The position numbers were made by a program, and so were the translations under genes. A stretch of DNA of 64,000 nt from JAJRVM01 sp963700515 (lineage in GTDB: Bacteria; Planctomycetota; Planctomycetia; Pirellulales; Pirellulaceae): NCBI GenBank assembly GCA_963700515.1, contig CAVOXY010000063.1:269207-333206 (forward strand), in the 5' to 3' direction. Positions 21,192 to 30,645 of the stretch are shown in pieces; the stretch's first letter is position 1, and each line of letters opens with the position of its first letter. The notes under the pieces were generated by a model. The model saw only the letters and a list, made by a program, of their open reading frames with translations. It was not told where the DNA came from and searched no databases.

Positions 21192-22504
21192 TGACTGAAG
21201 CAGCATCCACAACGAAACCGCCTCGATCGCTCATCCACCCGCGTGACGAGATCATGCAGACGATGAGCCGCATTTATGGCTATCGCATGACGACGACCTC
21301 CGGCGGGAATCTCTCGATCCGTGATGAGGATGGCCTCATTTGGATCACGCCGGCGCGGGTGGATAAAGGGAGGTTGACTCGAAACGATATTGTCTGCGTC
21401 AAAGCGGATGGCACGGTGGATGGACTGCATCCGCCATCTTCCGAGTTCCCCTTTCACAAAGCCATCTACGATTCGCGACCCGACATTCGAGCGATCGTGC
21501 ATGCCCATCCAGTCGCCCTGGTGGCTTTCAGCATCTGCCGGTCGGTTCCCAACACGAAGCTGTTCCATCAAACGCACTCGGTGAGCGGCAAACTTGGGTT
21601 TGCGCCCTATGCCTGCCCCGGCAGCGAACAGCTTGGGAAGAACATCGCGGCGACCTTTGCCGAAGGCTGCGACAGCGTCATCTTGGAGAACCACGGCGTG
21701 GTGGTCGGCGGCGATTCGCTCACCGACGCATTTCAGCGGTTTGAAGCGTTCGAATTCGCCGGCAAGACGCTCATCAAAGCTCGGCAGCTTGGCGAGATAC
21801 GCTATCTGGACGATGCGCAGCTACAGCAGGCCGCCGAGCGGAGCGTCACGCTGGAACCGTTCGAGCCGACGACGGCCAGCGCCCACGAACGTGAACTTCG
21901 ACGTGAACTTTGCGAGTTCCTTCGCCGCGGCTGTCGGCAGCGATTGCTGATCAGCACCGAAGGCAGTTTTTCGGCGCGGTTGGACGACGATTCGTTCCTG
22001 ATCACCCCCACGCAACGGGACCGCGAGCTTTTGCAGCCCGAAGATATCGTGCTCGTCAGCGACGGTCAGCGAGAAGCGGGCAAGAAAGCCAGTCGCGCGG
22101 TATGGGCTCATCGAGCGAATCTACCGGAAGAACCCCGGCGTTCATGCGATCGTGTTCGCTCACCCCGTCAACGCGACCGCCTTCAGCGTGACCGACGTGC
22201 CGTTTGACACCCGCACGATTCCGGAAAGCTATGTCTTCCTGCGCGACGTTGCGCGTGTTCCGTACGGAGTCCAATACCGCGACGATGGCCGGATTGTCGA
22301 TTACGTTTCGCCAAGCTCGCCCGCGGCCATCTTGGAGAACGACGGCGTGCTGGTCACCGGCGCGAGTGTGCTGGATGCATTCGACCGGCTGGAAGTCCTC
22401 GAATCCACCGCGGAAGCCGTCATCAATGCCCGTTCGATCGGGAAGGTCTCCGCCATGCCCGATGCGGTGATCCGGGAACTTCGCCAGGAATTCAAGTTGA
22501 ATTG
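21191..22504 (+). CDS. fucA: Double-domain class II (L-fuculose-1-phosphate type) aldolase, one frameshift
   Basis: Class II aldolase/adducin family; in this context expected to cleave L-fuculose-1-phosphate to DHAP and L-lactaldehyde. The start is fixed by TAATG overlap with fucI. Domain 1 (about 1-225) keeps the zinc and catalytic motifs: SGGNLSIRD, SSEFPFHKAIY (Glu), IVHAHPVALVAF (two His) and LENHGVVVGG (third His). Domain 2 (about 230-437) repeats the fold (STEGSFSARLDDDSFLITPT) but has lost the ligands: IVFAHPVNATAF keeps one His only and LENDGVLVTG has Asp in place of His. The frame breaks near 22105 between AGKKASRA and IERIYRKNPGVHAIVF. Domain 2 is probably structural or regulatory; such doubled proteins occur in planctomycetes. 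Confidence 0.85.
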
Positions 22505-22606
22505 ACAGAAGACCATCATTGTGGAGAGGTCGGTGGAGTATCCCTTGATGCCGCCAAAGCTGTTAATTTCAAAACACGTTCTAACGCAGAAAGAACGCAA
22601 CCAGAA

Positions 22607-24871
22607 ATGAAACGACTCCACAAAAAATCGTTTGGCATCCTGACCACTGCGTGGCTCATCGCGGCCACGGCGCAGGCAGCCACTCCCGCCGCGTTGATTC
22701 ATGACGAAGGCGTTGGCCCGATTGCCTTTGCCGCGCGCGATCTTCGGCAGGCCCTGACGGCCAATGGCTACGCGGTCACGGTGCTGCCCCCCGGCGACCC
22801 GGCGGCGGCGAAGCCAGCCATCCGCGTCATCCTCACCACGGCGGAGGCCAGGCTGCCCGGCCAGCCCGCAACGCCGGGCTTGAAGCGGGAAGGGTATGCG
22901 ATCGAGCGCGTCGCCAGCGGTTCGGCCACCAACTACTGGGTGATCGGCATGGACGCCGCCGGGGCGATGTATGGCGGCCTGGAACTGGCCGAGGCCGTGC
23001 GGTTGGCCGACGGATTGGACGGGGTGTCGAGCCGGCGAGCGAATCCCTATCTCGAGCAGCGCGGCATCAAGTTCAACATCCCCCTTGACGCCCGCACGCC
23101 GAGCTACTCGGACGATTCGGATTCCGCCCAGGCCAACATCGCCAACATGTGGGACAAGACTTTCTGGGCCGACCTGTTGGATGACATGGCGCGGCATCGC
23201 TTCAATCTGCTTTCGCTTTGGAGTCTTCATCCCTTCCCCTCGATGGTGCGCGTGCCGGAGTATCCCAACGTGGCGCTGGCGGACGTGAAACAGAAGGCCG
23301 GCCCGATCTGGGACGCGGGCGGCACGGGCGTGGGCATGTATGATCCTTCCTGGGAACTGACCACGCTCAAGACGATGAGCATGGACGAGAAAATCGCCTT
23401 CTGGCGCTGGGTCATGCAATACGCCCACGACCGCGGCATCGCCTGCTACCTCATGACGTGGAACATCTTCACCTACGGCACCGAGTCGAGCGGCTATGGG
23501 ATCACCGATTCTCCCACCAACGCGGTCACGAAGGATTATTTCCGAAAGTCCGTGCGGGCGGTGCTCAACACCTATCCCCTGCTGGCGGGCGTGGGCTTGA
23601 CCACCGGCGAACACATGCGCGGCCTGAACGGCGCGCAAAAGGAACAGTGGGCTTGGGACACCTACGGTCTGGGCGTGGCCGACGCGGTGGCCGACGCCCG
23701 GAATCCCGCCAGCCCGTATTACGCGCCGAACCGGAAGATCAACTTGATTCACCGAGCGCATCAGGCCGACCTCAAGCGGATCATCGAGGTGTTTTCCGAC
23801 CTGCCGGGCCGCACCGACGCGGAGTCCACCCTGTGGTTCAGCTTCAAGTATTCCCAGGCGCACATGCTGTCCTCCACCAAGCCCCTGTTCATTTTTCAGA
23901 AGGACTGGTTCGACACGATCCCCGACGGGAGCAAAGTCATATTGACCGTGCGCAACGACGACACCTACTACTTCCGCTGGGGAGATCCCGACTTCGCCCG
24001 CGCCTACATCACCAATCTGCCCGACCGCTCGAAAATCGCCGGCATCTACATCGGTCCGGACGGCTACACCTGGGGCAGGGAATACGTGAGCACCGAACCT
24101 GATTCGCCCCGCCAATTGGTGATGCGGAAGATGTGGTATTTCTTCCAGATTTACGGACGGCTCGCCTACGATCCGACGATGCCCAACAGCCGCTTCGAGG
24201 CGCTCCTCGACGAACGCTTCCCCGGCGTTTCCAGCCCCAAGCTCTACGAAGGCTGGGCTACGGTCTCGAAAATCTTTCCGCTCATCACCCGGTTCTACTG
24301 GGGCGAGTACGATTTCCAATGGTATCCCGAAGCCTGCTGGAGCCGCGAGGGATTCGAGACCGTGGAGAAGTTCATCAAGCCCCGCTGGGATCCGATGAAG
24401 GCGACCGAGGACGGCGACCGGCCGTTGCTCATGTCGGTGAAGGAATTCGTGGACGGCGTGCCGCCCGCCGGACGGCTGACGCCCGAACAGGTGGCGGATC
24501 AGTTGCAGCAATTCGCCGAGCGCGGCCTGGCGAGCATCCAGGGACTCGATGCCGGGACGGACAAGGAACTGCGCCTCACCCTGGGCGACATCAAGGCCAT
24601 GAGTTTGCTGGGCCGCTATTACGCCGAGAAGATTCGCGGCGCGGTGGCCCTTTGCCGGTATCAATCCGGCGGCGATGCCGCCGACCACGCCAAGGCGCGG
24701 GCGCACCTCGTCGCCGCGTCAAACCACTGGAAGGACTACGCCGCACAATGGTCCAAACAATACGTCAAGCAGGTCCTCACGCGCATGGGCCAGTCGCCGG
24801 TGGACATCGCGGGCATCCAGGCCCTGGTGGACGCGGACATTCCGCCCGAACTGGCCGCCCCCAAAGACTGA
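22607..24871 (+). CDS. Secreted alpha-glucuronidase/GH20-fold glycoside hydrolase
   Basis: 754 residues from the ATG at 22607, with signal peptide (KSFGILTTAWLIAATAQA, cleaved near QAA). The N-terminal about 130 residues (AARDLRQALTANGYAVTVLP through GMDAAGAMYGGLELAEAVR) form the alpha/beta domain seen before the catalytic barrel in GH67, GH20 and GH84 enzymes. The barrel follows (FWADLLDDMARHRFNLLSLW, DRGIACYLMTWNIFTYGTES, LAGVGLTTGEHMRG), with Glu in TTGEHM a candidate catalytic residue. The all-helical C-terminus resembles that of GH67/GH84 relatives. Intact. It overlaps the next gene by one base (TGATG), so the two are translationally coupled. Likely acts on an exported acidic or sulfated polysaccharide; the exact family is uncertain. 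Confidence 0.65.
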   Translation: MKRLHKKSFGILTTAWLIAATAQAATPAALIHDEGVGPIAFAARDLRQALTANGYAVTVLPPGDPAAAKPAIRVILTTAEARLPGQPATPGLKREGYAIERVASGSATNYWVIGMDAAGAMYGGLELAEAVRLADGLDGVSSRRANPYLEQRGIKFNIPLDARTPSYSDDSDSAQANIANMWDKTFWADLLDDMARHRFNLLSLWSLHPFPSMVRVPEYPNVALADVKQKAGPIWDAGGTGVGMYDPSWELTTLKTMSMDEKIAFWRWVMQYAHDRGIACYLMTWNIFTYGTESSGYGITDSPTNAVTKDYFRKSVRAVLNTYPLLAGVGLTTGEHMRGLNGAQKEQWAWDTYGLGVADAVADARNPASPYYAPNRKINLIHRAHQADLKRIIEVFSDLPGRTDAESTLWFSFKYSQAHMLSSTKPLFIFQKDWFDTIPDGSKVILTVRNDDTYYFRWGDPDFARAYITNLPDRSKIAGIYIGPDGYTWGREYVSTEPDSPRQLVMRKMWYFFQIYGRLAYDPTMPNSRFEALLDERFPGVSSPKLYEGWATVSKIFPLITRFYWGEYDFQWYPEACWSREGFETVEKFIKPRWDPMKATEDGDRPLLMSVKEFVDGVPPAGRLTPEQVADQLQQFAERGLASIQGLDAGTDKELRLTLGDIKAMSLLGRYYAEKIRGAVALCRYQSGGDAADHAKARAHLVAASNHWKDYAAQWSKQYVKQVLTRMGQSPVDIAGIQALVDADIPPELAAPKD

Positions 24872-26058
24872 TGCACACTGACATCCGATTCCATTCATCG
24901 TGGCTGAAGCATTTCGGCATCCTGGTTCTGGCCGCCAGTTGCCTTGGCGCAAGCTGGGCGAAGGCGGACTTTACCCATCCCGGCGTCGCCCACAGCGCGG
25001 AAAGCATCGCCTTCGTCCGGGCCAAACTCGAAGCAAAGCAGCAGCCCTGGACGGACGCCTGGAAGACGGTCAAGTCGTCCCGCGGAGCTTCGTTGTCCTG
25101 GACTCCTCGGCCTCGCGAGCACGTCGAGCGCGGTCCCTACAACCGGCCCAACATTGGCTCTTCGGACTTCAGTGCCGATGCTGCCGCCGCCTACATCCAC
25201 GCCCTGTGCTGGGCGCTCACAGGCGACCCGACGCACGCCGAGAAATCGGCGGAGATCTTGGATGCCTGGTCGGCCACTCTGAAATCCATCAGCAACCACG
25301 ACGCCCGCCTGCTTGTGGGCATGAGTGGTTACAGGTTCACCGTCGCCGCCGAACTACTCAAGCACACTTGGAACGGCTGGCCCGCGGACCGACAGGAACG
25401 TTTCGCCCGCATGGTGCGCGAGATCTGGTATCCGGTCATCCAGGACTTCTACCCCTCAGCCAACGGCAACTGGGACGCCGCCATGCTCCAGACGATGATG
25501 GCCATGGGCGTGTTCCTCGATGATCGGGCCATGTTCGACCGGGCGAAAAACTATTTCCTGAACGGCGCAGGCAACGGCGCGATCGGCAACTACTTTAAGG
25601 AGTCCGGTCAATGTCAGGAAAGCGGCCGCGATCAGGGCCACACGCAGATGGGATTGGACTTCCTCGCCGCCACCTGTGAAACCGCGTGGATCCAGGGCGT
25701 TGACCTTTACGGCGCGCTCGACAACCGACTGCTCACAGGCTTCGAATACACCGCCAAGTACAACCTCGGCCAAGATGTGCTCTACGAACCCTACCGCAGC
25801 TTCGAGGGGCGCTACCACTACAAGGCGATCTCGGACAATTCGCGCGGACGTTTCCGTCCGATGTATGAACGCGTGTTCAATCACTATCACAACCGGAAGG
25901 GACTCGAGGCGCCGTTCACCTGGCAGGCGGTGGAGCGACTGCGCACCGGTCGTGGCGACAGCAGGCGCCTTCGAGATGGAGCGGACGCGGCGCTCGACAC
26001 GTTGATGTTCGCCGATCAACCGGCCAAGTTCAGCAGCACCGCAACGTCTGCCCAATAG
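24871..26058 (+). CDS. Secreted alginate-lyase-family protein
   Basis: About 395 residues; the start at 24871 shares its A with the TGA of the upstream gene. Leader SSWLKHFGILVLAASCLGAS, then the alginate-lyase (PF05426) helical toroid: TKADFTHPG-like opening (ADFTHPGVAHSAESIAFVRA), SSDFSADAAAAYIHALCWAL, LLVGMSGYRFTVAAELLKHT, SANGNWDAAMLQTMMAMGVF and SGRDQGHTQMGLDFLAATCE, the last carrying conserved Gln/His of the active-site groove. The C-terminal about 30 residues (from 25965, RTGRGDSRRLRDGADAALDT) look scrambled while the final TLMFADQPAK looks native, so two compensating small indels are likely. Polysaccharide lyase or related activity is inferred from the family; the substrate is unknown. 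Confidence 0.75.
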   Translation: MHTDIRFHSSWLKHFGILVLAASCLGASWAKADFTHPGVAHSAESIAFVRAKLEAKQQPWTDAWKTVKSSRGASLSWTPRPREHVERGPYNRPNIGSSDFSADAAAAYIHALCWALTGDPTHAEKSAEILDAWSATLKSISNHDARLLVGMSGYRFTVAAELLKHTWNGWPADRQERFARMVREIWYPVIQDFYPSANGNWDAAMLQTMMAMGVFLDDRAMFDRAKNYFLNGAGNGAIGNYFKESGQCQESGRDQGHTQMGLDFLAATCETAWIQGVDLYGALDNRLLTGFEYTAKYNLGQDVLYEPYRSFEGRYHYKAISDNSRGRFRPMYERVFNHYHNRKGLEAPFTWQAVERLRTGRGDSRRLRDGADAALDTLMFADQPAKFSSTATSAQ

Positions 26059-26463
26059 CCCCGGATCGTCTGCTTGGACACCATGCGGTTGACCGTCACC
26101 AGGGGGAAGGAGACGCCATGAAAACGATTCACACCTTCATCTCCAAACGCATGTTCCGATATTGGGCGATCTTTTGCCCCGCACCGGTCTTCCCAGTTCA
26201 CTTGCCAGTGCCGCCCAGGAAACGCTGCCGCCGTTGGTGGATGGCCGCGAACCGATCCTCCCGCACGCGGGAGGGCGCTTGGAAAATGTCGAAGGTTGTG
26301 TCGAGCGATGATTCGTATTGCCAAGACTCGCACCGAAGGCAATAGCTTCACCTGGAACGGGAACCAGCGATATGCCCGAACGATAGATCGACAAACCGAA
26401 AGCACGTAAACCCGGATACGAGCGGCTTGACTGCCCAATCTGCCACGCTAGAATCAGTCGTAA
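26059..26463. other. No recognisable gene
   Basis: About 400 bases between the alginate-lyase-family gene and the DUF234 ATPase. Short open frames exist (one starts at an ATG at 26118), but none resembles a known protein and none has a convincing ribosome site. Confidence 0.5.
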
Positions 26464-26480
26464 TATACACTCAGAGTATA
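26464..26480. promoter_or_regulatory. Possible operator palindrome before the ATPase gene
   Basis: TATAC-ACTCAGA-GTATA, a 5-bp inverted pair 20 bases upstream of the ATG at 26501; AAGGCGA at 26488-26494 is the likely ribosome site. The palindrome could bind a repressor or simply contain the -10 element. Weak evidence. Confidence 0.25.
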
Positions 26481-26500
26481 CTACTCAAGGCGAATCGCAG

Positions 26501-28039
26501 ATGCAGAAGTTCGTCGGACGGCAGGCCGAATTGCAGCTCCTGGATCGGCTGTGGGGTGCCGAAGGAGCACAGCTGCTGGTCCTCTACGGGAGGCGCCGGA
26601 TTGGCAAGACCAGGCTGCTGACCCATTGGATCCGCCACCGATCGCGGCGTGCGATCTACTGGGTGGCGACGCCGTCAACGGCAACCGAGCAGTTGCGATC
26701 GTTTTCGCAGGCGGTCTACAACTTCGCCAACCCGGAAACACCGGCGCCGGCCGCTTTCTCCTACGCCTCCTGGGAGCAAGCGTGGGAGCAGTTGACCCTT
26801 GTGACGCGGGACGAACGAACGGCTCTTTGCATCGACGAGTTCACTTATCTGTTAGCCGCCGATCCCACCGTTGCTGCACGCCTGCAGCACGCTTGGGATC
26901 AGTCGCTCAGTCGCCAGAACCTGGTCCTGGCGCTTTCCGGTTCACATCTCGGGATGATGCATCGACACATACTGGCTCCCAGCGCTCCGTTATACGGTCG
27001 TGCCAGTGCCAGGCTGGAATTGCAGCCGATGCCGTTCGGTGCCAGCCAGGAGTTCTTTCCGGGGTATGCGGCAGCGGAACGGGTTGCCATCTATGCGATC
27101 TTCGGCGGAGTGCCGGCTTACTGGGAGCGTGTCGACCCTTCGGTCACGGTCAGCGAGAATATCCGCCAGTTGCTTCTGTCAACGGGTAGCCTGCTGCACG
27201 ACGAGCCGCAACTGCTGCTGCAAGATTTCCTGCGGGAACCCCAGAACTACGTGGCGATCATGCGGGCCATTGCGTCAGGGGACCGCGAGCAGAAGGGAAT
27301 CTGCGCCTTCACCGGGCTGACGCAAGGGCATGTGTCGAAATATGTGAGTGTATTACAGGAGTCCGGCTTCGTCGAACGCCGCTTATCCGTGACAGCTCCG
27401 CCCCAGTCGCGATCGGGCCGTTACCATATCCGGGATCCGTATCTGCGCTTCTACTATCGATTCCTTGCATCGCGGCAATCGCAACTGGCGTTGGGTGTGC
27501 AGGATCAGGTGTTGGCTGAGATCAAGCGTCACTTGATCGATTTCATTGGCACGCATACTTGGGAGGAGCTATGTCGGGAGTGGCTGCTGCGGGCCGGTCA
27601 CAGGCTGACTGCCCGATTGAATGCGGACGGCGACGTGCTCGTCGATCAGGTCGGAAGCGTCTGGACACGCGACGTGCAGATCGACGTTGTGGGCATGAAT
27701 CGTATGACGCGAACCATGCTCCTTGGAGAATGTAAATGGGGAACATCGGCGGCGGGCCGACAAGTCCTGACCGATCTTCTGGCTAGGGCGCCAAAGGTTG
27801 TGCCACGCACAGGAACCTGGACCGTTCACTTCGCCGGTTTCGCCCGTGGCAGTTGGACGACTGCCGCCAGAGCGTTCGCCCAGTCCGTACCGGATGGTTC
27901 TCTCCGCGGCGACAATTGGTCTTCTCCAGGAATAACGCTGTTCGATCTGGAAGAAATCGACCACGATCTGACGGAATGGTCGAGCGCATGCGTGGGGAAT
28001 GATTGGGATGTCGAAGGGGATCTGAAACCGCAGGGATAG
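26501..28039 (+). CDS. Archaeal-type P-loop ATPase with DUF234 (AAA, MNS clade)
   Basis: 512 residues, intact. Opens with FVGRQAELQLLDRLWG, Walker A in VLYGRRRIGKTRLLTHW (GxxxxGKT), Walker B in TALCIDEFTYLL and the sensor strand LVLALSGSHLGMM. A winged-helix segment (GICAFTGLTQGHVSKYVSVL) is followed by the DUF234 domain, which resembles restriction-endonuclease folds (QIDVVGMNRMTRTMLLGECK with the D...ECK signature). This ATPase family is scattered by lateral transfer in bacteria and archaea, often as a lone gene in accessory regions. Its biological role is unsettled; DNA binding or cleavage is plausible from the ECK motif. Neighbours on both sides are unrelated. Confidence 0.88.
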   Translation: MQKFVGRQAELQLLDRLWGAEGAQLLVLYGRRRIGKTRLLTHWIRHRSRRAIYWVATPSTATEQLRSFSQAVYNFANPETPAPAAFSYASWEQAWEQLTLVTRDERTALCIDEFTYLLAADPTVAARLQHAWDQSLSRQNLVLALSGSHLGMMHRHILAPSAPLYGRASARLELQPMPFGASQEFFPGYAAAERVAIYAIFGGVPAYWERVDPSVTVSENIRQLLLSTGSLLHDEPQLLLQDFLREPQNYVAIMRAIASGDREQKGICAFTGLTQGHVSKYVSVLQESGFVERRLSVTAPPQSRSGRYHIRDPYLRFYYRFLASRQSQLALGVQDQVLAEIKRHLIDFIGTHTWEELCREWLLRAGHRLTARLNADGDVLVDQVGSVWTRDVQIDVVGMNRMTRTMLLGECKWGTSAAGRQVLTDLLARAPKVVPRTGTWTVHFAGFARGSWTTAARAFAQSVPDGSLRGDNWSSPGITLFDLEEIDHDLTEWSSACVGNDWDVEGDLKPQG

Positions 28040-28099
28040 TTCGATGCCTACTTTGAAGAAAAGGTAGTGTCTTAAGAAGAGAAGCAGGTGATGCTCGAC

Positions 28100-28800
28100 G
28101 CGATCAGGGATCATTCATGTCGGTGCGCGCTATGTGAACGACAACACCTCTGTCACCGCCGAGGAAGAGTTCACGGCTTTGTTCGGCCCAACCAAAGAGA
28201 TCGAGAAACTGACCGGCAGGCCGTTCAAAACCATGATGCAGGCGGATGTCCCCGGCATGTCCTGGGGCACCGTCCAGGCCGCCGCCCGACACGGCATCCC
28301 TTATGTGTTCCTGTTCAATAACGGGTTCACCCGGGTGGGCCTCTCGATGGAGCTTTCGTTCCACCCCTTCTGGTGGATCGGGCCTGACGGCCAATCCAAA
28401 GTCCTCTGTATCCAGGCTGGCTCCTATAAGCCCTGTGCGCTGATCAAGGGCAAGTATGTCTGGCCGTCGATGATGGGACAGACCGACCGAAGCAAGCTCT
28501 CCGCAGTCGTCAGGACCGAGCACTCCCGCGAAAACTTCATCGACGCCTACCTCTGGGGTACGGGACTCCCTCGACATAACAACATACTTGAGACGCTGGA
28601 GCATGATCCGCTCTACCCCCACGACATCCTTCCCATGTCGTGGGCGCTGGCTGGCAACACACCCGTGGACGCCGACCTCCCCGAGGCCGCCAGGAGCTGG
28701 AACGAGGAATACGCCTATCCGAAGGTGATACTCGCCAGTTCCACCGATATCATGACCGCCTTCCACGAGAGATATGGCGACATCAGCCCGGTTCGTCCAA
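28100..28800 (+). pseudogene. GH38-type alpha-mannosidase N-terminal domain fragment
   Basis: About 230 codons in one frame: EFTALFGPTKEIEKLTGRPF, FKTMMQADVPGMSWGTVQAA, PFWWIGPDGQSKVLCIQAGS and AYPKVILASSTDIMTAFHER. This is the interior of the GH38/57-like N-terminal domain (the ADVPG strand holds a metal/catalytic Asp in related enzymes). Full proteins exceed 800 residues; both ends are missing. The only start available is a GTG at 28134 without a ribosome site. The reading breaks at about 28800 (RYGDI) and passes into an unrelated fragment. Confidence 0.7.
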
Positions 28801-28875
28801 TGCGGATACCCGTTCCGATCTTCGAGTCGCCGGCAACAACCTCGGCGTGGCAATCGAATCGCCCCGGACCACGCA

Positions 28876-29142
28876 CGATGCCAATCTCCACTTGTTCGTC
28901 GACGACGACTGGATCGACAGCCAGCAGGGGTTGACGCCTCATTGTTGGCTGAGTCTTTGGCCGACGGACGTTTGCTGTTAACCGACGACCAGGACTTTCT
29001 TGCTTTTGCTGCCGACGCGGTCATACAGCAAGCTGTATTTGCACCGATATCCTATTGGCCTCAGCAGAAACGACGAGTTGGCGACCTCGTGAACAGGGTC
29101 ATCCACCCCCGAGAATGGTTTGTCTCGCGCGTCAAACAATAG
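28876..29142 (+). pseudogene. PIN-like DUF5615 protein remnant
   Basis: LHLFVDDDWIDS in one frame and, after a shift near 28928, DASLLAESLADGRLLLTDDQ with DFLAFAADAVIQQAVFAPIS in the next. The FxDDDxIDxxL opening and the GRxLLTxDxDFLxxA motif are those of DUF5615 PIN-like nucleases, usually one half of a toxin-antitoxin-like pair. The middle of the domain is missing and no partner antitoxin gene is present. A low-confidence but motif-based call. Confidence 0.4.
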
Positions 29143-29236
29143 CGTGATGCCGGCAACGGATTGAACCGGCCTCGGCACGCCGCCGGTGTGGTGGTGACCG
29201 TCGCGCTCGGCCGCCGGGCATGTGGGTGGGTCGATA

Positions 29237-29297
29237 CCCCGGGTGCGCCGCGCAGCGCGGCGACCCGGGGCTGTGGAGTGCCACCGCGTCGCGGTGG
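29237..29297. repeat. Two GC-rich perfect or near-perfect hairpins
   Basis: CCCCGGGTGCGCCGCGC pairs with GCGCGGCGACCCGGGG (29237-29270, one unpaired base), followed by CCACCGC-GTC-GCGGTGG (29281-29297). Intergenic. The pattern suggests a REP-like dispersed element; a terminator role is possible but no T-run follows. Confidence 0.6.
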
Positions 29298-29564
29298 AAT
29301 CAGGAAGCGTGACGAATCAATTCAGATGTATGGCATTTGACGGACGCCTCTGGGGAGGCGAGCGCTGAGGTCCGGTTTGAGTAGGTGTGCCAAGCCCGCG
29401 TGGAACGTCGTGGCACCGGGCCGCACGTAATTACGGGCGCCGGCACACCCGAATGCGGCCGCCACACATTCTTCATTCTCCGCCACACTCTCCTGCCGCG
29501 GCTTGGCTCGCATGCCACGTTGGCGGTGCGAGCACCACCCATAGTTTTGCATCCGGTCTTCAAA

Positions 29565-30185
29565 TCAGTCGGCGAGTTGCACGATGCGAAAATTGTCAAA
29601 GCGAATCCAATGTGCAGCGTCTGCCGGACCTTGGTAGCACTGAAGGCTAACCATATCTTTACCGGGAGGTGGAAGCTCACCTTCACCGGCGGTCTGGAAT
29701 TCCCCTTCGAGATCCTCGCGGAACTGGGCTGTCCATTTCCTGCCGTCGACAACCAAGCGCAGTTGTACCGTCTTGTGCGGCGCGGGCTTGCGGCCGGGAA
29801 TGATCCACAGATCGCCGTCGATCCGTTCGTGAACCAGCTTGAAGACAGGCTTGTGCTCCTGATACCACGTGATGCCGGCCTGCTCATACTGTTGCGTCGG
29901 ATCGCTGGTAAATGTCGTCGTCACCTCCACCGCGAACTTTGTCTTGGAGCGATCGGGGGTCGCGCGTAGTAAGGCGTTATTGACCGTCTCCGCGTGGCCT
30001 GGTTCGACGCGAATTTCCAGAGCGCCATCCTGGATCCGCCAAGCGTCAGGGTGCTCACGGAGCCACGTCCAGCCATCACCGAGTTGTTTGTCAAAGCAGT
30101 CCTCAAACAAAACACGGGGCTCATCAGCCACCACCCATCCGGCCAGGATCAGCACCGGGACAAAAAAGAAGAAAACACGGTTCAT
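29565..30185 (-). CDS. Secreted DUF1349/LamG-like concanavalin-fold protein
   Basis: 206 residues from the ATG at 30185, with GGAG about 9 bases upstream. Signal peptide MNRVFFFFVPVLILAGWVVA. The mature part is a single jelly-roll domain: LFEDCFDKQLGDGWTWLREH, DGALEIRVEPGH, TTTFTSDPTQQYEQAGITWY and the final AAHWIRFDNFRIVQ. It resembles the C-terminal domain of GH43 beta-xylosidases and DUF1349, usually carbohydrate-associated. Intact and monocistronic. Catalysis is unlikely; sugar binding is the best guess. Confidence 0.75.
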   Translation of the reverse strand: MNRVFFFFVPVLILAGWVVADEPRVLFEDCFDKQLGDGWTWLREHPDAWRIQDGALEIRVEPGHAETVNNALLRATPDRSKTKFAVEVTTTFTSDPTQQYEQAGITWYQEHKPVFKLVHERIDGDLWIIPGRKPAPHKTVQLRLVVDGRKWTAQFREDLEGEFQTAGEGELPPPGKDMVSLQCYQGPADAAHWIRFDNFRIVQLAD

Positions 30186-30229
30186 GGTTCGACGCTCCAA
30201 TTGCCTAACGAACAAAGAACTCATCCGCC

Positions 30230-30609
30230 TTCGCAGGGCGACCGACCGTAGTATATATGTACGTGCCGCTCCTGCCTACGCTGGCGATAGGGAAAGCAGC
30301 CTGGCGAAGGGAGACTGTCTGATTGTGTGGTGCCACCAAAGTCGTACAGGAAGGAACCGTTCCCAATGTTGCCGAAACCGGTGTCCACGGTTCCGTCCAC
30401 ATTTCACCTCATCACCGATGCGAGACTATCGACGATGTCGTAAAAGCAACGGCCCGGATTAAGCAATCCGCCATCTGGCTGCTCTGTCAACCGGCCCGAA
30501 GTGCCGAAGATCGCGACAGACGGATCTGGGGCAGGGTTGATGCCGTATGTCGCAGGAGCCAACACAGGAGCCAACAGACACCCTGCTCCCATTCTTACCC
30601 TCCTGAAGT
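30230..30609. other. No recognisable gene
   Basis: About 380 bases. Both strands have short open frames without recognisable family motifs or ribosome sites. The right edge contains ATTCGTGAATAATCCGG (minus strand, 30615-30631), which matches ATTCGTGAATAGTCCGG at 14601-14617 at 16 of 17 positions. Confidence 0.45.
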
Positions 30610-30645
30610 CTAGCCCGGATTATTCACGAATAGGAAGAATGGGAT

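Noticed and set aside
22301..24706. 801-codon open frame on the minus strand
   Set aside because: Antisense shadow of the glycoside hydrolase at 22607-24871; composition rich in His, Arg and Gly without motifs.
29237..29270. Intrinsic terminator
   Set aside because: The stem is strong but is not followed by a run of T on either strand, and the nearest upstream gene is a remnant.
29332..29552. 76-codon minus-strand open frame after the concanavalin-fold gene
   Set aside because: No motif, no ribosome site, and a biased composition shared with neighbouring non-coding sequence.
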